Assembly: GCF_020026925.1 (NCBI RefSeq)
Contig: NZ_JAIQDW010000009.1
Location: forward strand, 124,001 to 188,000
DNA: 64,000 nt
DNA from: Flavobacterium hibisci
GTDB taxonomy: Bacteria > Bacteroidota > Bacteroidia > Flavobacteriales > Flavobacteriaceae
Reading direction: 5' to 3'
Shown one piece after another: positions 9,181-17,523 of the stretch (within the stretch, counting starts at the first letter, position 1; each line of letters opens with the position of its first letter). The notes beneath the pieces are model-generated. The model was given only the letters and a program-made list of their open reading frames with translations. It had not been told where the DNA came from and made no database searches. The position numbers and the translations under genes are program-made.

Positions 9181-9218
9181 AAACGGAATCTTTAAGTAAA
9201 AAATAAATTTCTCTACTT

Positions 9219-10472
9219 ATGAAAATAATCATCAGAAGCGCCAAAATTATCGATTCAAAAAGTCCGTTTCACAATCAGACTGTTGATCTTTTAATTGCAG
9301 ATGGTTTAATAGAAAAAATAGGAACTTCCATTCTTGACATTGACGACACAACCGAAGTTAAGTTCAACAATTTACACCTTTCCCAAGGCTGGTTTGACAG
9401 CAGCGTTTCTTTTGGAGAGCCTGGTTACGAAGACAGGGAAACAATTGCAAACGGCTTGAATGTTGCTGCAAAAAGCGGATTTACAGCTATTGCTTTACAA
9501 CCTAACTCTTTTCCGGTAATTGACAATCAATCGCAGGTAAATTTTGTAAAAAACAAAGCAAATGGTTTTGCCACAGAATTATTTCCTATTGGTGCCTTAA
9601 CGAAAGCCAGTGAAGGAAAAGACATGGCCGAATTGTTTGACATGAAAAAATCGGGAGCCATCGCTTTTGGAGATTATAATAAAAGTCTGGAAAACGCCAA
9701 TCTGCTAAAAATCGCCCTGCAATATGTTCAGGATTTTGATGGTTTGGTAATTGCCTATTCGCAGGATGCTAATATCAAAGGAAACGGAGTGGCCAATGAA
9801 GGCATTGTTTCAACAAGATTAGGTCTAAAAGGAATCCCGAATTTAGCCGAAGAATTACAAATTGCCCGAAACTTATTTTTACTAGAATATACTGGAGGAA
9901 AACTTCACATTCCGACCATTTCTACAGCAAAATCAGCTCAATTAATTAGAGAGGCCAAAGCCAAAGGTTTAAACATTACCTGCAGTGTTTCTGTAGATCA
10001 TTTAGTTTTAACAGATGAAAAACTGGAAGGTTTCGATACCCGCTTTAAAGTCACACCTCCATTACGAAGCGAAGCAGACAGAACAGCTCTTTTAAATGCA
10101 GTATTAGACGGAACAATCGACATGATTACTTCAGATCATAACCCAATTGATATTGAATTCAAAAAAATGGAATTTGATACCGCGAAAAACGGAACTATAG
10201 GTTTAGAAAGTGCTTTTGGAGCTTTATTGACGGTTTTGCCTTTAGAAACAGTGATTTCAAAACTAACTTCAAGAGATGTTTTCCGCTTAGAAAATAATAC
10301 GATTGAAGAAGGTGCAAAAGCGAATTTTACATTTTTTACTCCGGAAGGAAAGTCAATTTTCACAAGAGAAAACATTCTTTCAAAATCGAAAAATTCTGCT
10401 TTTTTAGGAACTGAAATCAAAGGTTCTGTGTACGGAATTTTAAATCAAAATCAACTTGTCATCACAAAATAA
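9219..10472 (+). CDS. Dihydroorotase homologue, probably catalytically inactive
   Basis: The 417-residue protein aligns along its length with class I dihydroorotases: NEGIVSTRLGLKGIPNLAEE, LTGG-like YTGGKLHI, HLVLTDEKL and ITSDHNPI. The metal-binding residues are mostly gone. The usual DxHxH is D60-S-S62-V-S64; the later histidines correspond to Y180 and T233. Only D152 and D306 remain. It therefore probably cannot bind the binuclear metal centre. Inactive dihydroorotase subunits (PyrC') that support aspartate transcarbamoylase are known in pseudomonads, so a structural role in pyrimidine synthesis is possible. It starts after the palindromic repeat and is followed 4 nt later by a small membrane-protein gene. 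Confidence 0.85.
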   Translation: MKIIIRSAKIIDSKSPFHNQTVDLLIADGLIEKIGTSILDIDDTTEVKFNNLHLSQGWFDSSVSFGEPGYEDRETIANGLNVAAKSGFTAIALQPNSFPVIDNQSQVNFVKNKANGFATELFPIGALTKASEGKDMAELFDMKKSGAIAFGDYNKSLENANLLKIALQYVQDFDGLVIAYSQDANIKGNGVANEGIVSTRLGLKGIPNLAEELQIARNLFLLEYTGGKLHIPTISTAKSAQLIREAKAKGLNITCSVSVDHLVLTDEKLEGFDTRFKVTPPLRSEADRTALLNAVLDGTIDMITSDHNPIDIEFKKMEFDTAKNGTIGLESAFGALLTVLPLETVISKLTSRDVFRLENNTIEEGAKANFTFFTPEGKSIFTRENILSKSKNSAFLGTEIKGSVYGILNQNQLVITK

Positions 10473-10476
10473 TAAA

Positions 10477-10803
10477 ATGAATAATTCAGTAGAAGAAGGA
10501 AAATCAATTGCTATTACCAGTTATATTCTGATTATTGGTGTCCTGATTGCCATGAGCATGAATTCGGAAAACAAAAACAGTTTTGCTTCTTTTCATATCC
10601 GTCAGGCTTTAGGACTATCGATTACTTTTATTTCCCTGGCTTTAATTATCAGTCCTTTTGACAGTTTTCTGATTACGTTTCCCATGTGGATCTGTATGTC
10701 TGTTTTGTGGACTTACGGAATTTTTAGTGCCATACAAGGACACACAAGACCCGTGCCTCTGGTTGGTGGTTTATATCAAAAATGGTTTAAATCTATAGGA
10801 TAA
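10477..10803 (+). CDS. Small integral membrane protein (DUF4870/Tic20-like)
   Basis: Starting at the ATG at 10477, this encodes 108 residues with three hydrophobic helices (about 13-27, 43-60 and 68-84). Between the first two lies the motif SFASFHIRQALGL, which recalls the short membrane proteins grouped as DUF4870/Tic20-like. An upstream TTG at 10456 is open but overlaps the preceding gene. Only 4 nt separate it from the dihydroorotase homologue, so they are co-transcribed. The function is unknown. Confidence 0.65.
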   Translation: MNNSVEEGKSIAITSYILIIGVLIAMSMNSENKNSFASFHIRQALGLSITFISLALIISPFDSFLITFPMWICMSVLWTYGIFSAIQGHTRPVPLVGGLYQKWFKSIG

Positions 10804-10904
10804 TAAAATATCAATGGCAATACCAATATCAAAAATCAATTTCAAATTCTTAAAATAATTTCTATCAGGATTTAACTGAAAACAGAAATTAAAAATTATA
10901 AAAA

Positions 10905-11549
10905 ATGAATTTATCTTTAGAATATAAAATACAAGAGCCAAAAGTAATTTTAGATAAAAATCCGTTGTTGCTTTTATTGCACGGATATGGCAGTAACGAA
11001 GCCGATTTATTTTCGTTTGCTACCGAACTTCCGGATCATTATTATGTAATTTCTGCAAGAGCTCCTTATGATTTACAATACGGAGCATATGCCTGGTATG
11101 CAATCAATTTTGATGCCGACCAGAATAAGTTTTCAGACAACGAACAAGCCAAAATTTCAAGAGATTTAATTGCTAAATTCATTGATGAGTTGATATCAAA
11201 CTATCCAATTGATGCTAATAATGTAACTTTAATCGGTTTTAGCCAGGGTTCTATTTTAAGTTATGCAACGGCACTCTCCTATCCTGAAAAAATTCAGCGG
11301 GTTGTGGCAATGAGCGGTTATTTTAACGAAGAAATCATAAAAGAAGGTTACCAGAAAAACGATTTTAAAAACCTGAAAATATTCGCCTCACACGGAACAG
11401 TAGATCAGGTTATTCCTATTGAATGGGCCAGAAAAACGCCTTCTATTTTAGAAAATTTAAATATCCCTGCTACTTACAAGGAATATCCTGTTGGTCATGG
11501 TGTGGCACCTCAGAATTTCTTTGATTTTAAGAATTGGCTGGCAGACTAG
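10905..11549 (+). CDS. Alpha/beta-hydrolase, phospholipase/carboxylesterase family
   Basis: The 214 residues match the compact carboxylesterase family (PF02230-like). The oxyanion region is LLLHGYGSNEADL, the nucleophile elbow is GFSQGS (S113), the acid is D167 in HGTVDQVIP and the histidine is H198 in VGHGVAP. No signal peptide is present, so it is cytoplasmic. The substrate may be a short-chain ester, a lysophospholipid or an acyl-protein. It is 101 bp downstream of the small membrane-protein gene and ends at a bidirectional terminator. Confidence 0.88.
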   Translation: MNLSLEYKIQEPKVILDKNPLLLLLHGYGSNEADLFSFATELPDHYYVISARAPYDLQYGAYAWYAINFDADQNKFSDNEQAKISRDLIAKFIDELISNYPIDANNVTLIGFSQGSILSYATALSYPEKIQRVVAMSGYFNEEIIKEGYQKNDFKNLKIFASHGTVDQVIPIEWARKTPSILENLNIPATYKEYPVGHGVAPQNFFDFKNWLAD

Positions 11550-11566
11550 TTTAAAATACCTCATAT

Positions 11567-11603
11567 AAAAAATCCGATACAATAACTTGCATCGGATTTT
11601 TTA
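11567..11603. terminator. Bidirectional hairpin terminator
   Basis: AAAAATCCGAT and ATCGGATTTTTT pair around a 13-nt loop, with an A-run on one side and a T-run on the other. It lies between the convergent esterase gene and the 11633 gene. Confidence 0.8.
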
Positions 11604-11632
11604 TTAATTGTAAAAACAGGATTAAAAAAATC

Positions 11633-12136
11633 CTATTTTTGATATAACCACGTTTGATTTACTTCAAAAGTTATATTTTCCTTATCGTCAACAAAGTATT
11701 TCAATAATACCTCTCCCCATAATTCACCATTACTGTAATCAGCAATAATCCACCTGTGATTTAATATTTTTACTTTATTGATGATAAATTTATTAGGTCC
11801 AATTTTATCCTGTCCTGTGTAAGGATTTCCGTTTGGATTAGCATTTAAGTCCAATAATTTTTCGGTTACCGCCGGAATCAGCTTTTCATATAAAATTACC
11901 TTTCCGCCAGAAGCGCTGTTATCAAAATAATTTTGGGCATTTTCATTGTTTTCTAATGAAAAATAGTTGGATTCAGCCAGTTTTGTCGAAACCAGATTGA
12001 TACTGTCTCTAAGCTTTTTCGTCGTATTATCATATCGTTCTTTTTCAAATTTTACTTCTCTGCTGTAAAACATATAAGTAAAAATATTCATTAGAATTGC
12101 TAATAAAAAAAGATAAAGCATTAAGGATTTCTTCAT
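11633..12136 (-). CDS. Uncharacterised single-pass membrane protein
   Basis: The 167-residue protein has one N-terminal membrane helix (LMLYLFLLAILMNIFTYMFY) and then a charged helical segment (about 28-55). The C-terminal domain is soluble and beta-rich (VKILNHRWIIADYSNGELWGEVLLKYF). I recognise no family or catalytic motif. It lies 13 bp downstream of the MBL hydrolase gene and is probably in the same transcript. The topology suggests an envelope-anchored domain facing the periplasm. Confidence 0.75.
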   Translation of the reverse strand: MKKSLMLYLFLLAILMNIFTYMFYSREVKFEKERYDNTTKKLRDSINLVSTKLAESNYFSLENNENAQNYFDNSASGGKVILYEKLIPAVTEKLLDLNANPNGNPYTGQDKIGPNKFIINKVKILNHRWIIADYSNGELWGEVLLKYFVDDKENITFEVNQTWLYQK

Positions 12137-12149
12137 TTTGTAGGTATAA

Positions 12150-12914
12150 TTAAATTGTAATTTCTAAATTATCATAAGCCAGGAAAACATTTTCAGGAAG
12201 CTGTTTCTGAACTTCTTCATGAAATCCCAAAACATGGCTGATGTGCGTTAAATAGGCTTTTTCAGGTTTTACTAAATTGATAAAATCAAGCGCCTCCTGC
12301 AAATTAAAATGGGTGTCATGAGGTTCTACGCGTAAAGCATTTACAACCAAGACTTTCAGGTTTTTTAATTTTTCAGTTTCAGTTTTGTCAATGGTTTTTA
12401 CATCTGTTAAATATGCAAAATCATCAATTCTATATCCAAAAACCTGCAAATCACCATGCATAACATTTATCGGGACAGCCATTTTATCTCCAATAGCAAA
12501 AGGCTTATTGTTGATTACTTCAATCGTTTTTACACTTGGTGCTCCCGGATATTTATTTACCGTTTCAAAAACATAATCAAAACGCTTTTTTAAATTATCA
12601 ATAACCCGCTGATGTGCATAAACCGGAATTTCGCCCTGCCTGAAATTATACGGGCGAATATCATCTAACCCTGCTGTATGATCAGCATGCTCATGTGTGA
12701 ATAAAATGGCATCGAGTTTTCGACAGCCACAGGAAAGCATCTGCTGCCTGAAATCAGGTCCGCAATCTACAACATAAGAATGTTCGTCCCATGTGATCCA
12801 AATTGACACACGGAGCCTTTTATCCTTAGCATCTGAACTCTTGCAAACAGGGTGATCAATCCCAATAATGGGAATACCTTGAGAAGTACCGGTACCTAAA
12901 AAATAAATCTTCAA
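12150..12914 (-). CDS. MBL-fold metallo-hydrolase, PhnP-like phosphodiesterase
   Basis: The 254-residue protein opens with FLGTGTSQGIP and carries the metal motif H74-E-H76-A-D78-H79 in LFTHEHADHTAGLDDIRP. It also has YLTD and LTHISHVLGFH, typical of the PhnP/RNase Z-like branch of metallo-beta-lactamase hydrolases. The likely reaction is hydrolysis of a phosphodiester; no phosphonate genes are nearby, so the substrate is open. The start codon is TTG at 12914-12912, with no in-frame ATG before the core fold. A -7 element lies 18 nt upstream. Confidence 0.85.
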   Translation of the reverse strand: MKIYFLGTGTSQGIPIIGIDHPVCKSSDAKDKRLRVSIWITWDEHSYVVDCGPDFRQQMLSCGCRKLDAILFTHEHADHTAGLDDIRPYNFRQGEIPVYAHQRVIDNLKKRFDYVFETVNKYPGAPSVKTIEVINNKPFAIGDKMAVPINVMHGDLQVFGYRIDDFAYLTDVKTIDKTETEKLKNLKVLVVNALRVEPHDTHFNLQEALDFINLVKPEKAYLTHISHVLGFHEEVQKQLPENVFLAYDNLEITI

Positions 12915-12932
12915 TTGAACTTGTTTTTTTTA

Positions 12933-12940
12933 CAAAAATA
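12933..12940 (-). promoter_or_regulatory. -7 promoter element of the MBL hydrolase gene
   Basis: On the minus strand the sequence reads TATTTTTG, matching TAnnTTTG, 18 nt before the TTG start. It lies in a 91-bp divergent intergenic region shared with the gene at 13006. Confidence 0.5.
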
Positions 12941-12975
12941 GGGATTATTTCTCTTTCATTAGAACGCTAATTTAC

Positions 12976-12983
12976 TAACTTTG
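12976..12983 (+). promoter_or_regulatory. -7 promoter element of the 13006 gene
   Basis: TAACTTTG matches TAnnTTTG and ends 22 nt before the ATG at 13006. It forms a divergent pair with the minus-strand element at 12933-12940. Confidence 0.55.
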
Positions 12984-13005
12984 TAACAAATCTATTCAAA
13001 ATAAA

Positions 13006-14463
13006 ATGGGCACAGAAATAAAACTCAAAGGTGACAAGGTCATCGCTCAGATTCCTTCTATAAAAGACAAAGCATTACGCATTAATTTAAACGAGAATAT
13101 TTACGGAACTTTTGCAGAAATTGGTGCCGGACAGGAAACTGTGAGACATTTTTTCAGATCCGGAGGTTCTTCGGGAACAATTGCAAAAGCAATGTCTGCC
13201 TATGATAAAGATTTTAGTGACGCGGTTTATGGCACAGAAAGCGATGGACGATATGTTACCGAAAACCGACTCAAAAAAATGTTAACCTTTGAAGGGGAAC
13301 TAATTGAAGAACGTCTGAGCCGTGAAAAACATCCAAATAAACTCTTTTTTAGTTACGCGAATACTGTTGCCACTATAGATTTTGCCAAGCAGTTTAAAGG
13401 CCACGGATGGGTTGGAATCCGATACCAGATTGAACCGGACGAAGCGTATAACGAAATTATTCTTCACATTCGTTTTAAAGAAACCGATGCCCGATTACAG
13501 CAGGAAACATTAGGAATTTTGGGTGTTAACCTGATTTATGGTGCTTTTTACACCTATAATGATCCTAAAAAATTACTTCGACATTTATACGATCACTTAG
13601 ACAAAGATCAGTTAGAGATCGATACGATTAACTTCTCAGGGCCCCGTTTTGCAGATGTTGATAATCGTCTGATGAGCTTGCAGTTAGTTAAAAATGGTAT
13701 GACTGATGCCGTAATGTTTAATCCGGAAGGAAAGAATATTTTACCGGCAGCGATTTTATACAAGAAAAACCTTCTTGCTTTCAGAGGAAGTTTCCGCCCA
13801 GTTACCAATGTAAATGTGGACATGTACAGGAAATCTTTAAAAATGTTTCTGGAAGAAAATAAGGTTGAAAAAGAAAATACTTTAGTCGTTTTTGAAATTA
13901 CGCTTTCAAATTTACGTTCAGACGGAGAAATCGATGAACGCGATTTTATGGACAGGGCCGAATTGCTTTGCTCATTAGGACAAACCGTTATGATTTCTAA
14001 TTTCCAGGAATATTATAAAGTGGTAGAATACTTCTCTAACTACACCAAAGCCCGCATGGGACTTGCAATGGGTGTAAATAATTTAGTTGATATTTTTGAT
14101 GAGAAATACTACCGCCATTTAAGCGGAGGAATACTTGAGGCGTTTGGAAAATTATTCTATCGCGATATGAAAGTGTTTTTATATCCAATGCTGGGTGAAG
14201 ATGGCGAAATTATAACTTCTGAAAACCTAAAAGTACATCCAAGAATGAAAGAATTGTACAAATTCTTTAAATTCAACGGAAAAGTAGTTGATATTGTTGA
14301 CTATAATCCTAGTATTCTAAATGTATTCTCTCGTGAAGTTTTAAAAATGATTGGACAAGGAAAACCTGGTTGGGAACCAATGCTTCCATCCGGAGTTGCT
14401 GAAATCATAAAAGAACACCATCTTTTTGGCTATCATCCCGAAAAACAATTAGAACAGAATTAA
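13006..14463 (+). CDS. Conserved uncharacterised cytoplasmic protein, 485 aa
   Basis: There is no signal peptide or membrane segment. The sequence looks like a compact, well-folded enzyme or binding protein, with conserved-looking stretches such as RHFFRSGGSSGTIAKAMSAY, SYANTVATIDF and MISNFQEYYKVVEYFSNY. As I recall, database entries give such proteins unrelated names, including nicotinate-nucleotide adenylyltransferase and TonB-dependent receptor. The sequence supports neither: it has no GxFxPxHxGH nucleotidyl-transferase motif and no barrel. It lies about 1.7 kb upstream of pncB on the same strand, which may explain the nicotinate label. A strong terminator follows it. Confidence 0.85.
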   Translation: MGTEIKLKGDKVIAQIPSIKDKALRINLNENIYGTFAEIGAGQETVRHFFRSGGSSGTIAKAMSAYDKDFSDAVYGTESDGRYVTENRLKKMLTFEGELIEERLSREKHPNKLFFSYANTVATIDFAKQFKGHGWVGIRYQIEPDEAYNEIILHIRFKETDARLQQETLGILGVNLIYGAFYTYNDPKKLLRHLYDHLDKDQLEIDTINFSGPRFADVDNRLMSLQLVKNGMTDAVMFNPEGKNILPAAILYKKNLLAFRGSFRPVTNVNVDMYRKSLKMFLEENKVEKENTLVVFEITLSNLRSDGEIDERDFMDRAELLCSLGQTVMISNFQEYYKVVEYFSNYTKARMGLAMGVNNLVDIFDEKYYRHLSGGILEAFGKLFYRDMKVFLYPMLGEDGEIITSENLKVHPRMKELYKFFKFNGKVVDIVDYNPSILNVFSREVLKMIGQGKPGWEPMLPSGVAEIIKEHHLFGYHPEKQLEQN

Positions 14464-14484
14464 ATTTACTCTATTCAAAATCAT

Positions 14485-14522
14485 AAAAGTCCAAAAGAAT
14501 CATTCATTTTGGACTTTTTTTT
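14485..14522 (+). terminator. Hairpin terminator after the 13006 gene
   Basis: AAAAGTCCAAAA and TTTTGGACTTTT form a 12-bp stem around a 10-nt loop, followed by a T-run. Confidence 0.85.
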
Positions 14523-14594
14523 GTAAAATTTATTTCAGTTTACTGCGTTTTTAATTGTAACTTAATTTTAGTATTTTTAATTAAAAAACAAACC

Positions 14595-15122
14595 ATGAAA
14601 ATTATAGCCTTTGCAGGAAGCAACAGCCAACAGTCCATCAATAAACATCTCGCTGCTTATGCCGCAAATCAGTTTGAAAATGCAGAAATAGAAGTTTTAG
14701 ATCTAAATGATTTTGAAATGCCTTTATTCAGTGTTGATTTAGAAAAAGAAATAGGACAGCACGAAACCGCAAAATCATTTCTAAAAAAAATAGAAAGTGC
14801 TGATATACTAGTGGTTTCTTTGGCTGAAAATAACGGAAATTATTCAGCCGCTTTTAAAAATGTATTTGACTGGAGTTCCAGGATTATAAAAGATGTGTTC
14901 CAGCAAAAACCAATGCTATTAATGGCAACTTCACCTGGGGCGAGAGGCGGTGCTTCTGTTTTAGAAATTGCAAAAACTGCATTTCCAAGATATGGCGCTC
15001 AGATAAAAGCCCTCTTTTCATTACCTTCCTTCAATGCTAATTTTGATTTGGAAAAAAATGAAATTTCAAATCCCGAATTTGATAATGAACTAAAAACTAT
15101 TGTAAAAAACAGTTTTAATTGA
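14595..15122 (+). CDS. NAD(P)H-dependent FMN reductase-family flavoprotein
   Basis: The 175 residues match the flavodoxin-like FMN reductase family. The N-terminal phosphate-binding loop is AGSNSQQSIN, the central motif is VVSLAENNGNYSAAFKNVFDW and a later loop is TSPGARGG. Such enzymes reduce free FMN, quinones or azo compounds with NAD(P)H in the cytoplasm. Its stop codon overlaps the ATG of the transglutaminase-like gene (ATGA), so the two are translationally coupled although their products act in different compartments. Confidence 0.88.
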   Translation: MKIIAFAGSNSQQSINKHLAAYAANQFENAEIEVLDLNDFEMPLFSVDLEKEIGQHETAKSFLKKIESADILVVSLAENNGNYSAAFKNVFDWSSRIIKDVFQQKPMLLMATSPGARGGASVLEIAKTAFPRYGAQIKALFSLPSFNANFDLEKNEISNPEFDNELKTIVKNSFN

Positions 15123-16102
15123 TGAAATTTAAACCATTCGTTTTTGTATTTATTTTTTTAAATGTCATTACAATTCATCTCTCCTATTCTCAAAAACTGA
15201 ATGCTGTTGACGGGATTGTCCTGAAATACCCTAAAAGTTTTGACAGCACCGAAGAATTAGCTCAAAAAATCGACAAGGATTTCAACTCAGATTATGACAA
15301 GGCAAGAGCCATTTACAGCTGGATAGCATTTAACATAAAATATGATTATGATGCTTTTTTAAATCCTCCTGGATCAATGCGTTTTTCTTATCGGAATGAA
15401 GCAGAAAAGCAAAAAAAAATACAAGAGTTTAATAACCAAATACTTCAAAAGGCTTTCAAATCAAAAAAAGCAGTCTGCGAAGGTTTTACACTTTTATTTC
15501 AGCATTTGACCGCATTGGTGGGAATTAAATCAGAAATTATCCGAGGTGACTCCAAAACAAAACTTGCTGATATTGGTCGAAAAAGCACTTCTTCAAATCA
15601 TGCATGGAACATTGTTTTAATTAATGCAAAATGGCGATTAGTTGACGTTACCTGGGGACAAGGTTATTATGACAGCAATAAGGGCAGAATGGTAAAAGAT
15701 TTTGATCCTGCTTATTTTGACACTGAACCTGATTATTTTTTTGCAAAACATTTTCCTGATTCGTGTTCCTTTCTTAATAAAAAATTAGATAAGGATGAGT
15801 TTTTGAATGGCCCTTTAATTTACAACAAAACTATTGCTGGTGATAATAAAATCATAGCTCCGGAATCTGGAATAATCGAAGTCAATAATGGGGATAAAAT
15901 AACTTTTTTGATTAAAAACATTTCAAAATCAGATACGTTTTATTACCTCAATAAAAAAAACCAGCCTGTCAGGATAACAAACTCAAAAGAGAAAAGAGGT
16001 GGTTTAGAATTTCAGGTTACTTTTGATAATACGATTGGAAATTATATTACATTTTATCTGGATACAAATAGTATTGCTTCTTTTAAAGTGATTCAAAAAT
16101 AA
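15122..16102 (+). CDS. Secreted transglutaminase-like cysteine protein
   Basis: The start is the ATG at 15122, which overlaps the previous stop; the result is 326 residues. A signal peptide ends near YSQ-K (residue 24). The transglutaminase-like triad is visible: C119 in KAVCEGFTLLF, H160 in SSNHAWNIVL and D175 in WRLVDVTWG. The C-terminal about 110 residues are a beta-rich domain of unknown role. In bacteria such proteins usually act as peptidases or in envelope remodelling rather than cross-linking. The substrate is not predictable. Confidence 0.85.
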   Translation: MKFKPFVFVFIFLNVITIHLSYSQKLNAVDGIVLKYPKSFDSTEELAQKIDKDFNSDYDKARAIYSWIAFNIKYDYDAFLNPPGSMRFSYRNEAEKQKKIQEFNNQILQKAFKSKKAVCEGFTLLFQHLTALVGIKSEIIRGDSKTKLADIGRKSTSSNHAWNIVLINAKWRLVDVTWGQGYYDSNKGRMVKDFDPAYFDTEPDYFFAKHFPDSCSFLNKKLDKDEFLNGPLIYNKTIAGDNKIIAPESGIIEVNNGDKITFLIKNISKSDTFYYLNKKNQPVRITNSKEKRGGLEFQVTFDNTIGNYITFYLDTNSIASFKVIQK

Positions 16103-16185
16103 TTATCGCTAACCCGATTTCTTTCTTATTTTACTGAATTGACGTAACTTAGTAGTTATTGCTAAAAATAGCAATGACCTGAATT

Positions 16186-17361
16186 ATGGAAACAACTTTT
16201 TTGAAATCGATCTTAGATAATGATTTCTATAAATTTACGATGCAGCACGCTGTAATCAGGCTTTTTCCAAAAGCCTGGGTACGCTATGGTTTTATCAATC
16301 GGGGGAAACATATTTTCCCGCCCGGTTTTTCGGATTTGCTTCGAAAATCGGTTGACGCAATGGCAGACCTGAGATTAACCAAAGACGAAAAGAATTATTT
16401 ATCACACTACTGTCCATATCTCGATCCTACTTATCTGGATTTTCTGCAGGGTTACAGCTACGATCCATCTGAAGTGCACATTATTCAGGAAGGCTCAGAA
16501 ATCAAAGTTACCATTGAAGGTTATTGGTACCGTACTATTTTATGGGAAGTCCCCTTGATGGCTTTAATTTCTGAACTCTTTTATAAATCAAATCTTTTAA
16601 TACGATTAAATGACGACGCTACAAAGGAACTGACCAAAAACAAAATTGACAATTACAATAAACTAGGCGCTGCTGTTTTAGAATTTGGTACCAGACGCCG
16701 TCATTCTTACGATGTGCATCATTTAGTAAATGAAACACTGAGAACTTACGGTTCCGGAAGCTTCATGGGAACCAGCAACGTACATTTTGCCATGATTAAC
16801 AACCGCAGGCCTTTAGGTACCCACGCACACGAATGGTTTATGTTTCATGCTGCACAGTACGGTTTTAAAATGGCTAATTCGATCAGCCTGGAAAACTGGA
16901 CTCAGGTTTACGGAGGCGACCTTGGAATCGCTTTGACAGATACTTATACAACAAACATTTTTTTTAGTCAATTCGATAAAAAATATTCCAAACTTTTTGA
17001 TGGTGTACGACATGATAGCGGCGATCCGATAGAATTTGCTCAAAAAGTAATTTCACATTATACCAAGATGGGAATTGACCCAAAATCGAAAGCGATTGTT
17101 TTTTCCGATTCGTTAAATTTCGAAAAAGTAAAAAGAATTGTCGATTTCTGTCAAGACAAAATAAAAATGTCATTCGGAATTGGAACCAATTTTACAAATG
17201 ACGTTGGACTTCCTGCAATGAATATGGTCATAAAATTAACAGATACGAAACCGGACAATACACATTGGCAAGGTGTTGTAAAACTCTCTGACGAAAAAAA
17301 CAAAAACACGGGAACATCTGAAATGATTGATTTAGCTAAACAAGTACTCGGAATCAAGTAG
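16186..17361 (+). CDS. pncB: Nicotinate phosphoribosyltransferase
   Basis: The 391-residue enzyme joins nicotinate and PRPP to give nicotinate mononucleotide with ATP hydrolysis, the first step of NAD salvage. Recognisable features are the opening LKSILDNDFYKFTMQHAV, the central EFGTRRRHSYDVHH with the regulatory-histidine region, GTHAHEWFMFHAAQYG, and the PRPP/phosphate region around VRHDSGDP and FSDSLNF. The length is normal for the family. It is monocistronic here, 83 bp after the transglutaminase-like gene. Confidence 0.95.
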   Translation: METTFLKSILDNDFYKFTMQHAVIRLFPKAWVRYGFINRGKHIFPPGFSDLLRKSVDAMADLRLTKDEKNYLSHYCPYLDPTYLDFLQGYSYDPSEVHIIQEGSEIKVTIEGYWYRTILWEVPLMALISELFYKSNLLIRLNDDATKELTKNKIDNYNKLGAAVLEFGTRRRHSYDVHHLVNETLRTYGSGSFMGTSNVHFAMINNRRPLGTHAHEWFMFHAAQYGFKMANSISLENWTQVYGGDLGIALTDTYTTNIFFSQFDKKYSKLFDGVRHDSGDPIEFAQKVISHYTKMGIDPKSKAIVFSDSLNFEKVKRIVDFCQDKIKMSFGIGTNFTNDVGLPAMNMVIKLTDTKPDNTHWQGVVKLSDEKNKNTGTSEMIDLAKQVLGIK

Positions 17362-17523
17362 TATTTTTTGCTAAAAAATCAGTTTTTTCATAATTTTATT
17401 GGAGTTATTATTTACAAGTCAATTTAAATAGGTTTTAAACTGTTATTATTCATAACAAATAAGGAATACACTTTTATTTTTTACCGATAAATGGTACATT
17501 AGCAAAAAATCCTAAATTCATTT

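Noticed and set aside
9015..9206. 63-codon frame over the palindromic repeat
   Set aside because: It is made from the 3' end of the BatA gene and the inverted repeat, so it is not a gene.
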